From NCBI RefSeq assembly GCF_019703515.2, contig NC_059368.1:29381289-29445288 (forward strand): a DNA stretch of 64,000 bases, in the 5' to 3' direction. Below the pieces are notes generated by a model, which had not been told where the DNA came from, did not search any database, and saw nothing but the letters and a program-made list of their open reading frames with translations. The translations under genes and the position numbers were made by a program. The DNA is from Myxocyprinus asiaticus (Eukaryota > Chordata > Actinopteri > Cypriniformes > Catostomidae). This document shows positions 1 through 9,130 of this stretch, in pieces (the stretch's first letter is position 1; the number at the start of each line of letters is the position of its first letter).

Positions 1-108
1 AGCACAGAAAATGTGTGTCACTTGTTTGCCGAACACGACCCTGAACAGCCCGCCAGTGCCATTGTAAACTTTGTCTCCAAGGTGATGATTGGCTCTCAGA
101 AGAAATAG
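1..108 (+). CDS. tns3: Tensin, C-terminal end of PTB domain (last exon, 5'-partial)
   Basis: Frame 1 from the first base encodes 35 residues and a TAG stop at 106-108. It contains [18 protein letters not shown] and ends in VMIGSQKK. This is the last helix of the phosphotyrosine-binding domain that closes tensins, the focal-adhesion scaffolds that link integrin tails to actin and bind phosphotyrosine through an upstream SH2 domain. The window begins inside the exon, so no splice acceptor or SH2 domain is visible. The ending looks more like tensin-3 than tensin-1 or -2 as I remember them, so the paralogue symbol is tentative while the tensin family call is firm. Nothing is broken in the visible part. 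It is the only host coding sequence I can support in the window. Confidence 0.88.
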   Translation, partial: STENVCHLFAEHDPEQPASAIVNFVSKVMIGSQKK

Positions 109-1470
109 AAAAAATGGACACTCCTTTTTACATGCAGAGACTCCTGCAGAACTGCTGTCACTATAAAAAAGCCATGGAAGCTGTCATGGTGTCAAATCAC
201 AAGCAGGCAAACAAACAAAGGAGACTGCTGTGTTCTGACACATTCTCAGCATCAAATGTGGAGGCCCAAAGCACACAGTAAGGTGTCATACCAGTTCCTT
301 CAGTGATTTTACTTGCTAATGGAATTTGATCAGTGATTTTGATCAGACAGTAAACATCGGTATGATCATGGATGAAACTTTATCTTGTTACGCATCCTCC
401 CTGTTTTTGCAAAAGACACATTCCAAAGATTTCATGTCCTAATATTGCATCACATAGAACGTCCAGTAGGGGGAGCCACATTTCTATTATTCTTTCACTT
501 CCTTAAACGAGTCAGTCATTATTTTTCCAATTATATTTCATATTGCTAGTGGCACAGACATGAAACACTTCACACTAGGGGGAAAACATTTAATGGGATT
601 TTAAATTCAAAAAAATATTTCTACAGTTTCATTTCCAGTTTTTCTGATGTCCATGTTCATTTTTCTTTCCATCTGAACAAGCTGATCTCTTAAAATGTGT
701 CCAAAAACGATGGAGGTGTAACTGCAGATTATTTTCTTTGTTGTGTCTCGGCACATATCCATATGTTGATCAAAGAGCTCAATGTTTTTCTATTAATTGA
801 CAATTTTAATTTCTTTGATTTTATATATAAATGTGTACATTATCAGATATCCCTTTTAACATTTTTACAGTTACAAATATTTAGTACATTTTTTGTCTAT
901 CTGTGTATTTCTTTGTTTATAAGGGGTGAGCTAACATTTACAGTCAATAAGTGGTTGCCTTTAAAAAGCATATTGACTGACCTTGTTTATATATTTGGAA
1001 ATATTTATCATATAACTCATATTCTGTGTATAGCCTGCTCATCTTTTACACATATACATGGCATGAGTGTTCAGTTAATGAATAACACTCTTTAAAAAGT
1101 CTTCTTATTTGATTAATCACATTATGTGAGGTGTGCAACATGACATTAAATGGGCAATGCCTCTTAAAATTCACTGATTTAACCCTAACAGATTCTTTTA
1201 AAGAACAAGTGTTTAAATACTTTTCATAAGGTGGAAGTGAAAAGTTTCACATGGGACTCATCTGAAGCAGACATAAATATGTAAACTGTGCATTTGCCAG
1301 ACTTTACAAAGCAAGGACCACATTCTGGAAAAGCTGTTCTGTGGCGGGACATGCTTTCTATCACAGTTCTTGTCCTGCTTAACTATTTTGGTTTATTTGT
1401 AAATTAATGTTTTATTTACTGTAATATACATGCACAGATTACAATAAAGAAAATGTATGGTACTAAATAT
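109..1470 (+). other. Probable tensin 3' UTR with polyadenylation signal
   Basis: AT-rich non-coding DNA directly after the tensin stop. A canonical AATAAA lies at 1443-1448 in an AT-rich context; this is the first convincing polyadenylation signal, so a 3' UTR of about 1.35 kb is inferred. The 132-codon open frame at 697-1095 is AT-biased and resembles no known protein. A second signal-like AATAAA near 1661 could be an alternative end. Confidence 0.55.
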
Positions 1471-2540
1471 TTGTCATGAAATGACGTCATCATGAGCTGC
1501 CATTGGCATGCCAGTATTTTGAGCTGCACTTTAAGGCCAAAAACATTCAACGAAAGTATGCAAATGCAGATGCAAAAGCTCGGCCAGTGCATCACAAGTA
1601 CATTCTGAATGTGTTATTGCATAATTGTGGTGGTAACAAACCCCAGTCCTCAAAGAGCCAATAAAGTTACCTTAAAATGTCTGCACCATTAAACCAGATG
1701 TGTTATTCTGTTAGCTGTCTAATGACATGTTGACAGTTTAACTAACTTTAACACAATTTTGTTCAACAAGTTTCTTTTGAAGACTTACTGTAGAAGAAGA
1801 CAGTTTGAGTCTGCCCACTATAGTGACCCTTGTTGCAATGCTGAGAATACAACATACAATCACTCTGAAACCATAGGAAAATTACATCCTGACAATGCTG
1901 ATTGGCTGGTGGTACCATAAGGACTGCGGAGGAGAGGGACTTCCATTTTGCACTTTTAAAAAATTCATCCACTGCTAAAATATCTACTAAAATCTAATTA
2001 TATATTTGCAATGCATATTTTGCTTGCAATATACAGTATTTAGTCCGGATACAAGGCTTTTAAATGGCCGTCAACGGAGAAAGATGCATTTTTGGCCTAG
2101 ATGGTGTAGTTAAAACATCTACAAGCAGAAGCTGAGTGGGCAATGTGAACCAACCAAACCTTGACCACTTCCTTGCACCAAACCATTTGTTTCATTCAAA
2201 AGTAGCCATGTATTTCTAACTAAAACATTTTTGGCAAGCAATGCGTGCATCACGAAAATATCATTTGTTATTGTGAATGCTTTATCAGGGGTCATGCATC
2301 AGTCGAGCAACTGCCACTGAGATTTAATGGGAAAGTTAACGGATAGCTCTCTCCAGGTATTATAGACATTCTTGGGGCTGTCACAGGGACAAGTATCAGG
2401 TTGTACTGTAGATACATTTTACGTATGATAATAAAAATAAAACAGCTTACAGCAGCTTAAATACCACTCAAAAATAAATCCCAATGACATTAATTCAACG
2501 TAATGTGATAGACTGCAGTATGAGCTCACCATATTCTCTG
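1471..2540. other. Unassigned intergenic DNA
   Basis: AT-rich sequence without a recognisable exon, transposon terminus or RNA gene. I see nothing specific in it apart from the possible second polyadenylation signal near 1661. Confidence 0.5.
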
Positions 2541-2561
2541 GTGTATGTGTGTGCATGTGTA

Positions 2562-2593
<32 letters not shown>

Positions 2594-2624
2594 GGAGGGA
2601 GGGAGTGAGAGAGAGAGAGGAGAG
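2541..2624. repeat. Compound (TG)n-(GA)n/(GGGA)n microsatellite
   Basis: An impure GT tract runs into GA and GGGA repeats. It gives rise to a spurious open reading frame of alternating Cys-Val and Arg-Glu residues. Confidence 0.9.
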
Positions 2625-2879
2625 TATAATGGTTTGCTTATTCAGAGGTTTGGTAGGGTTGAGAGATGGTGTCTCACTTGTTCTGATGTGATTACTGATT
2701 AAACAAAGTTACCCCTTTATATAGACTTGGGGCAATGGGGAGCAGGGTGGAGGTGGAAATCAAACTAGAAAGAATGAGACAAAAAGAAACTTAAGTCAGT
2801 TACATGCTGGATTTCTCCTTTGGCGCTCCCCCTTCTGGCAAACCCTCCCAAATACACCCTTAGCAAAAACCCAAAAACT

Positions 2880-3240
2880 GGAAGCTAATGCTGTGGGAGT
2901 ACTCCACAGTGGGTGGTGACCTTAAAACCCTAAACCATCACACCAAGTTGATTGGCTGGTGAAGCTGCCTATGCTGACGTCGTAGTGAGCATATAAGTCG
3001 GAGCCCAGCTACACACCATCAGGATTTTCTGACTGAAGGTAGGGAGAGAGTATCTCTCGTTCCATGACAGGGAAAAATCTGTAGCTGTGGCAATGCTACG
3101 CAGCATCTCTTTCCATCCTTTCAGGGAATCAGGGTTACGTAGTAACCGAGATATTCCCTTTCAAGAAAGTAACTTCAACGCTGCGTCAGAAGCTGATGCA
3201 GTGGGAGCCATATACCATAATGCTGTAGCGCTGAAGTGCA
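2880..3240. repeat. DIRS A left inverted repeat / internal complementary region
   Basis: Two stretches here (about 2883-2980 and 3168-3206) both pair with the right-hand end at 6283-6388. The 2883-2980 part carries GCTGTGGGAGTACTCC and the TTGATTGGCTGGTGAAGC run. A TATA-like ATATAAG lies near 2991. Confidence 0.7.
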
Positions 3241-3599
3241 ATGCCTACCAGCCTTTACAGGGTAAACCTTCATACTGAAAAATAGGAAGGGAAGTCAATA
3301 AATACATGGCTTGATGTCAAGACAGAGACACTAGCCATGCTGGGTAGTTGAGCAATGCCTCAACACCTATTCCTGTTTAGTGGGAAGGAGGGGAACAGAG
3401 CAAATGTATGGCAAATTACTTTGGCACAATGACAATAGCCGACAGGCTAGTGAAACATTGGGCTTTGGCACAATGACACTAGCCAACAGGGTAGTAAAAC
3501 ATTGTACAAATGCTCTCATTCACACCAATGGGAAAAGAGAGACCATGGACAACACCATTATTAACCATTTTGATTGGTTAGTGATCAATCCTGTTCCTC

Positions 3600-4600
3600 C
3601 GTGAATACACAGAAGGAGAGGAAATATACCTGCAGGTTATAAAACCTGGCGAAGGAGTCTGGAGAAGCCCAGATTATAGGCAGACACATGTCTTGTAGAG
3701 GCATGCCCTTTGCCCATGACCAGGAGGAGGCCATTCTCTTGGTTGAATGAGTTTGTATGCCCATTGGGCACTGTATGCCTTTCTAGTCATGTGCAATCGC
3801 AATAGCATCCACGACCCAGTGGGACATTCTTTGCTTAGAGATGGCCAAAGCTTTTGAGCAAACAAAGCAAACAAAGAGTTGTTCTGATACCCAGAATTGA
3901 CTTGTTAGGTCTATGTACAATCTCTTAGCCTCATCCGATCTCAGGGAGGAGGAGAGAATGTGTGTAGGGTAACAACCTGAGCCCTAAAAGGGGTTGCCAT
4001 AAATTTGGGCACATAACCATCCCTGGTTTTAAGAATAACCTTTGACAGGCCTGGTCCGAACTCTAGACAGGCGTTACTGACCAAAAAGGCCTGGAGGTCC
4101 CCAAACATTTGACTGATTCCAAAGTGATTAGCAGCACAGTCTTCAGTGAGAGTATGCGTAAGCTTACTGCCTCTAATGGCCCGTCAGCTCATCTAATACC
4201 AGTGATAAGTCCCAGACTGGGACAGTAATTGGGAAAGAAGGTCTCAGACGTCTTGCACCATGCAAGAATCTGTTGAACAGAGGATGTGTGCCTATTGACA
4301 TTATCTTAATAAGGTCATGTGTAGCCATTATGGCAGCAACATATACTTTGAGCGTGGATGGAAAGAGTCCTGCATACAATTGCTCTTGTGTAAAAGAAAC
4401 AATCATCTACACAGGGCAATACTTTGGGTCCTCACCCCGGGAGGAACTCCAATCAACCATGAGTTGGCACTTAAAAGCATGCAGCTGCCTTGTTAAGGGG
4501 GCACTGGACTGTAGTATGGTGTTCAATGCTGGTTGTAAAAACCCTATTGTGTAAGATGAAACCAGTTCAGAGGCCAGACATGCAGTGTCCACAGCTCTGG
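3600..4600 (-). pseudogene. DIRS A tyrosine recombinase remnant
   Basis: Minus-strand fragments encode a tyrosine recombinase in pieces. The N-terminal SAM-like core is seen around 4173-4592 (LFPSTLKVYVAAI, then WDLSLVL) and the C-terminal catalytic part around 3620-3875 (HWVVDAIAIAH, then FARFYNL). The box that is HSTR in copies B and C reads HSTK followed by R here, so the conserved HxxR spacing is disturbed, while the nucleophile tyrosine in FARFYNL remains. Several in-frame stops and at least two frameshifts separate the pieces, so no active enzyme is possible. The enzyme would have integrated the circular DNA form of the retrotransposon. The order after RNase H matches DIRS elements. Confidence 0.75.
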
Positions 4601-5640
4601 CAGAGGATGCCAGATTGTGCCTCGGACTTGTAAGAGCAGATCTGACCTAAAAGGAATTCCCCATGGGGGATCATCTAGCAGCTCTACCGCCTCTGGGAAC
4701 CAGTGGCTGTTGGGCCATTTTTGGCACAACTAACAACACTGTCTTCTTGTCCTACCATATCTTGCACAATTATTGATTTAGCAAGCGGACAGGAGGAAAG
4801 GCATACATGTGTTTCGCTGGCCATCTGTGAGCTAAGGCATCTAGGCCTAGTGGAGCTTGTGTCATAAAGTACCATAGATGACAATGTGTGGTTTGTGGGG
4901 AGGCAAACAGGTCCACCTCTGCTTCCCCAAATACCTCAGAAATCCCCTGAACTGTTTGAGGGTGGAGTCTTAATTCCCCTGTCCTGGGACTCTGATGCAA
5001 GAGTAAATCTGCTCTGCTGTTCAGGTGGCTGGGGACGTGCACCACACGGATCAATAGGAGAAATAATTAGCTCAAGAGAAAAATTCAGTTTACCAGGTTT
5101 AGCATATGGGGGTGACCATACTCCTCCTTTGCAATGTATATATGCTACTACTGTAGTATTGTCCATAAAAACCAGAACATGACTTTCTTGCACCTCTGAT
5201 TGTAAGGCTTTTAGAGCCAACAGGACTGCTAACAGTTCGAGGCGATTTGTGTGCCACGTAGTATATACACCTGTCCAGGTTTCAAATGCAAGGCGTCTTT
5301 TGCACTGGGCTCTCTAGCCTCTGCTGGTCATGGCAAGTGTCACAGCTTGCCGGTAAAACTCGGCTTTCCTCCAAATAGCTAGTGTGGCTAAGCAATGACA
5401 CGTCACTAGGAAGCGAAGGTCATGACGCCAAGTGGGATGAGGGAGTCTTGAGTTGAGCAAGCACTGGAAAGGTCTCATCTATAGAAAGCCCAGTGGAGTG
5501 ATGGCAGCTGCTGCGGCCATCAAACCTAGTGTTCGCTAAAAGTGACACAACTGCAGGATGCTTCCTAGCCTGAACCTTGTCAGGTGTAGGAGAATGGACT
5601 GAATGTGTTCTTTGGTCACATTAGCCAACATGGCCAACAA
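4600..5640 (-). pseudogene. DIRS A reverse transcriptase C-terminus and RNase H remnant
   Basis: On the minus strand the RNase H domain is readable at about 5290-4770. The run TNRLELLAVLLALKAL leads into HVLVFMDNTTVVAYI, containing the catalytic Asp of DNTT. The motifs HVPSHLNSRADLL, AEVDLFAS and APLGLDALAH follow, typical of DIRS RT/RNase H. Upstream (5300-5640) is a degraded RT connection region with FLGMKL-like sequence. The RT palm with its YxDD-type site is absent, apparently lost in a deletion that fused gag to the RT end near 5640-5690. Frames change several times. Confidence 0.75.
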
Positions 5641-5689
5641 GTCTAGTTTCATTCCCAGCAAGGAAACTTTCCCTGTCTCTCAGATCTGA

Positions 5690-6050
5690 CAAATTCAACC
5701 AGATGTGGCATTCAGCAGGCACCTGTTTACCAGACTACCAGGACACCGGAGGCGTGCAAGGCTAGAGCCAGTGACATATCCTTCTCAAAATCTCCATACT
5801 CTACATCCCATCCTTATGACCCTCATTCATGTGGTCCCCCTGGAGGCACAGAAGGAGAACAATGTGAGGGAAAGGGATCGGCTGCCACTTTCTCAATGGA
5901 AGCAAGCTGCAAGCGCAGCATCCTGAGCTTCATGTGTTTGCAATGGACACATTCAGACCCCATGAGCATGAGCTTGGCCTAAGCATTAAAGACAACGCTT
6001 ACTCCCATCAAACACGGGGATGTATTTCTCTCAAGGTGGAAAACACCTGC
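5690..6050 (-). pseudogene. DIRS A gag remnant with zinc-finger-like motif
   Basis: Weak but collinear similarity to the gag of copy B. A Cys-rich stretch (SECVHCKHMKLRMLRLQL) at about 5900-5990 corresponds to GSCPHCENRTMATLRL of B. A second patch at about 5690 (LWLNL-like in a shifted frame) corresponds to RHLWLNL of B. Stops interrupt it, and its upstream end is cut by an unrelated repeat beginning near 6055. Confidence 0.5.
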
Positions 6051-6054
6051 AAAC

Positions 6055-6240
6055 AGATGTGGACCAATGGCAGTATGAAGGTGTTTAGCGGCCGGTACAA
6101 ACTTTTCTTAATGTTTATGGTGGCAAGCTGTTGCAAACAACCAAAACAATCTCAAAAACACCTTCATTTTGGACAGATTTTGTTCTGAATAACGTCACAC
6201 CCATTCATTCTTTGTATTCATATGAAGTGTGCTGGGGCCG
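6055..6240 (+). repeat. Dispersed repeat R, copy 1 (inside DIRS A)
   Basis: Starts GTGGACCAATGGCAG and includes GAAGGTGTTTAG, GGCAAGCTGTT and CTCAAAAACACCTTC. The same order of motifs occurs near 59800-59960 (same strand) and 28960-29105 (opposite strand). The piece sits where the gag start of DIRS A should be, so it probably inserted into the element. GAAGGTGTTT and AAACACCTTC form an inner inverted repeat about 85 bases apart. Family unknown to me. Confidence 0.65.
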
Positions 6241-6244
6241 TCAT

Positions 6245-6390
6245 ATGCTTACTATAACGTTAACATAGGCAGAGCGGCAAGCTTCACCAGCCAATCAAAT
6301 TGCTGTTATGGTATCGGGTTTCAAGGTCATTGCCCCCTTCAGGGTACTCCCACAGCATCAGCTTCTGATGCAGCATCGAAGTTACATTGA
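6245..6390. repeat. DIRS A right inverted repeat
   Basis: Reverse complement of the left arm: GCTTCACCAGCCAATCAA at about 6281 and CAGCATCAGCTTCTGATGC at about 6352, with scattered mismatches. On the element's own (minus) strand this is the 5' end. Confidence 0.7.
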
Positions 6391-7144
6391 CCACATTCTG
6401 CCTAATTATTGACAAGCAGCATCTCCCATCAGACATTTTTGCATCAGTTCAAGTGTGTTTACCTTTTGTGTGGTGTGACTGGGCTCTCGTCCCGTGTTGA
6501 AACCAGAAAGCAATCACGTTTGCTTAATAAGTGATGAGTGTGATCCAAAGGTACCATTTACCCTATAAGATTACATTTTTACTCCTCTGACAGTGTGACT
6601 TTGGTTTTGGGTTGGAGTTTGGGTTTGGAGGTAGAGTTAATAAAACATGCATTCTTTTTCACTGTATAACATCTTTGGGGACACAACTGACATTTCGCCC
6701 AGAAACTGAAGCTCACATGTGCCCATCCATTTAACTTCCCACTTTGGCCACTGGGGGCAGTGCTTCGAAAAGCTTTAACTCAAGAATTGTCAACCTACAG
6801 TTGCCAAATTCACAGTAAGATCAGTCTGGTTTTGCATGATGCTGCATTTACACCGCTTGGTGTCAGCAAACATAAACAAACATTTTACTGAGTGCACCTG
6901 GAATGCAAGTCATGCAACTTTTCAGACACACACGCACGTCATCTCAAGACCCCGCAGGTCTCCACATGTTTAGTTAAACACACACATTGGGAAGGAGTCC
7001 TCGTCGGGAGAGTTTGATTAAGTGTTTGTGAGTGAATTACACATATCTCACGTAAAACAAAGAGCTGTGTGTTACTGGAGAGCTGTCTGTAAGGCATTCC
7101 TCTATGTCAGAGTTATGGTCATGATGATCTATGAGCTCTGTGTA
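6391..7144. other. Unassigned intergenic DNA
   Basis: No exon or RNA gene is visible. A GGTTTGGAGGTAG stretch near 6627 resembles the GGTTTAGGGGTAGG core of the repeat at 24895-26990 but is too short to assign. Confidence 0.4.
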
Positions 7145-7868
7145 CACTGTGAAATCTAATAAGTTGACTTTACTTAGATATTTCAAGGCAATCAGTTTGC
7201 ATGCTTTTTCTAAGTAAACGTACTTAGTTGGCTCAGGTAAACTGAACTAATTTTTTTAAGTAATGTTAACTAGTTACAAGTAAACTGAACTCATCTGTGA
7301 TTAAAGTACGTAAGAACTGTTGTTTTTATTTAAATAGAGTTATATCACATTTTGTGAAGTACAATTGAGTAGAGAAGAATAGCTTAAATTTAACAAGCTC
7401 CAAGTCATCAGAGGTAACACTAATCACCCTAATGGTGACTTCAAATAAATCACAACTATCAACCAACTACAACAAAACATCAACAAAATAAATAAAATAG
7501 TTAAAAATAAAAATTATTATTTTTCTACATAAGTTCCCTTGTTTTGACCAAACATACATAATCGATTCAAGTCTAAGGGCTTATAGGTATCCACACAGCT
7601 GCAATTTTGTGCCTGATAATTTTGAGTTAATGGTACTCGAAGTCAAAGTTTAAAGAACGTATATATTTGAGTTATGGTTCTAAAATGAGACATTTCAAGT
7701 ACTCTTTAATTGGGTCCACTTAAATGTTTTTATTAATGACAACTTTAGGATTTAGAGAGTAATGGTAACTTAATTAAAACTAGTAAGAATAGTAAAAACT
7801 AACGGTTAAGCTGAGTTTTTTTTTTTTTTTTTTTTTACAATTTGAGATAACTATTAGTATTTACAGTG
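7145..7868. mobile_element. CACTA (EnSpm)-type non-autonomous element
   Basis: About 724 bases with imperfect terminal inverted repeats that start CACTGTGAAATCTAATAA and end in the complement of CACTGTAAATACTAATAG. Both ends carry the CACTG terminus used by CACTA/EnSpm transposons, and TA flanks both sides (7143-7144, 7869-7870). The interior is AT-rich, has a long T tract at about 7819-7838 and codes for nothing, so it depended on a transposase made elsewhere. Confidence 0.6.
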
Positions 7869-9030
7869 TATATGAAGCCCTTGTCTCTGTTTGTGTATGC
7901 GTGTGTTTAGTTTTGCATGATTTTGCTTTCCGTTGGGTTGTGTCAGCATTTGCTGTAAGGAATATTGTAAGGTGCGGTCGTGTCATAAGCTTGGCCCTGG
8001 GGGGGGGGCTGGACTTTGACCCTGAGCTTAATTATTCATGGCTTGGGGGTGGAAGGGGTCACTGAAAATTTCTATTTGAATGAAGTGTGATAGACAGGGT
8101 GTGATGGCGTACGTGGACTACGTGGATGCGTATTTTTGTTTGAGTATGGCAAATGTACAAAACTTACAAAATGCATGTTTGAGCGGTTTTTCTTTTCTGA
8201 ATTGAACCATAAAAGAGTTTTACATTGCAAAAATCACATTCCTAACAAGCAACTTGGTCTTATTTAGTCTAATTATCCTTAAAACAAGATACATTTACCT
8301 GATAAGCAAAACTGCATTCAAAATAATAATAATTATTATTATAATAATAATTATTTATTTATTTATTTTTTAATTCAGAAAATATATTCTGAATGTATTT
8401 AATTATTTATTTATTTATTTTTGGCACTGGACAAATTTTTCACAGTTTTGAGGCTGAATTTTAATACTAAATTACATTTTCTATACAAAAATTAAGTTCA
8501 TCACTATTACATGTGTGTGCGCTGCATGCACAAACAAACAAGAAACCTAGACCTTGTTGTATAGCTCCTTCCTGTGTGTTTGTGTGTGTGTGAGTGAAAC
8601 AGATCTGGGAGGTTGAAGGGATGACCTCATCAGGAAAGGAAACTTTCCCACAGTCTGTACACAAAGCCTGCTGTCAAAAGGTGAACTGAAGGAGAAAGAG
8701 AAGAAATTTAACACACTGGATAAAAAAGTCCTAATCTCAATATACAGCCACTCTAAAAAAGACATCTCAAACCAAATATTTAGCAGAGAATAAATAGTGG
8801 CTCTTACTCACATTAAATTTGTTCCATTAAAGAGGAATTCTGGAGAAGATGCTGAGGTGCCATTGTGTCCTGTCTTGTTGCCAGGTTGTTAACAGCCATT
8901 ACGGGGGTTTGGGGTCATCAGTTTATCACACAAACAAATATTTTCTCAAGAACTGTCAACATATTATATGACACATGTCTTCCTTAAACACTCTTGACAT
9001 GTTTAATTCCTCTCTGGAACACAGAAATGT
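7869..9030. other. Unassigned DNA with AT-rich tracts
   Basis: Contains a G-run at 8001-8009, an AAT/ATT-rich stretch at 8315-8425 and, at 8223-8310, sequence resembling one end of another CACTG/CATTG-type short element (TTGCAAAAATC then AAACAAGATACATTTACCTG). No exon is supported. Confidence 0.4.
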
Positions 9031-9039
9031 GCTTTAAAA

Positions 9040-9130
9040 TAAGCAGCGACATTGCCGATTAGCTGATTAGATTAGCGTAGTCAGGCGCAATTAATGCAGA
9101 GGTGATAATTGAATACAGAGTCCAAATACA
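9040..9130. promoter_or_regulatory. Candidate conserved regulatory element (homeodomain-type motifs)
   Basis: A compact non-repetitive patch has closely spaced homeodomain-like cores: CCGATTAGCTGATTAGATTA, then GCAATTAATGC and GATAATTGAATAC. It lies in otherwise plain DNA about 9 kb downstream of the tensin stop. Conservation in other fishes is not known to me; the call rests on motif density only. Confidence 0.25.

Larger units (their letters stand above)
2880..6390 (-). mobile_element. DIRS-type YR retrotransposon, copy A (decayed)
   Basis: The block is bounded by inverted repeats. The left arm (from about 2885, sharing a run ending in TTGATTGGCTGGTGAAGC) matches the reverse complement of 6283-6388. 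A second arm segment at about 3168-3206, beginning GTAACTTCAACG, pairs with 6350-6388; this is the terminal-repeat plus internal-complementary-region layout of DIRS elements. Between the arms, read on the minus strand, are remnants in the order gag zinc finger, RT connection, RNase H and tyrosine recombinase. DIRS elements replicate by reverse transcription and integrate with a tyrosine recombinase, leaving no target-site duplication. Stops and frameshifts are frequent and most of gag plus the RT palm are missing. The terminal repeats differ from copies B and C, so this is a separate subfamily. Confidence 0.8.

Noticed and set aside
697..1095. 132-codon plus-strand open frame after the tensin stop
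   Set aside because: AT-biased, hydrophobic, no recognisable domain, and lies in the inferred 3' UTR.
2484..2702. Open frame with Cys-Val and Arg-Glu repeats
   Set aside because: Translation of the TG/GA microsatellite.
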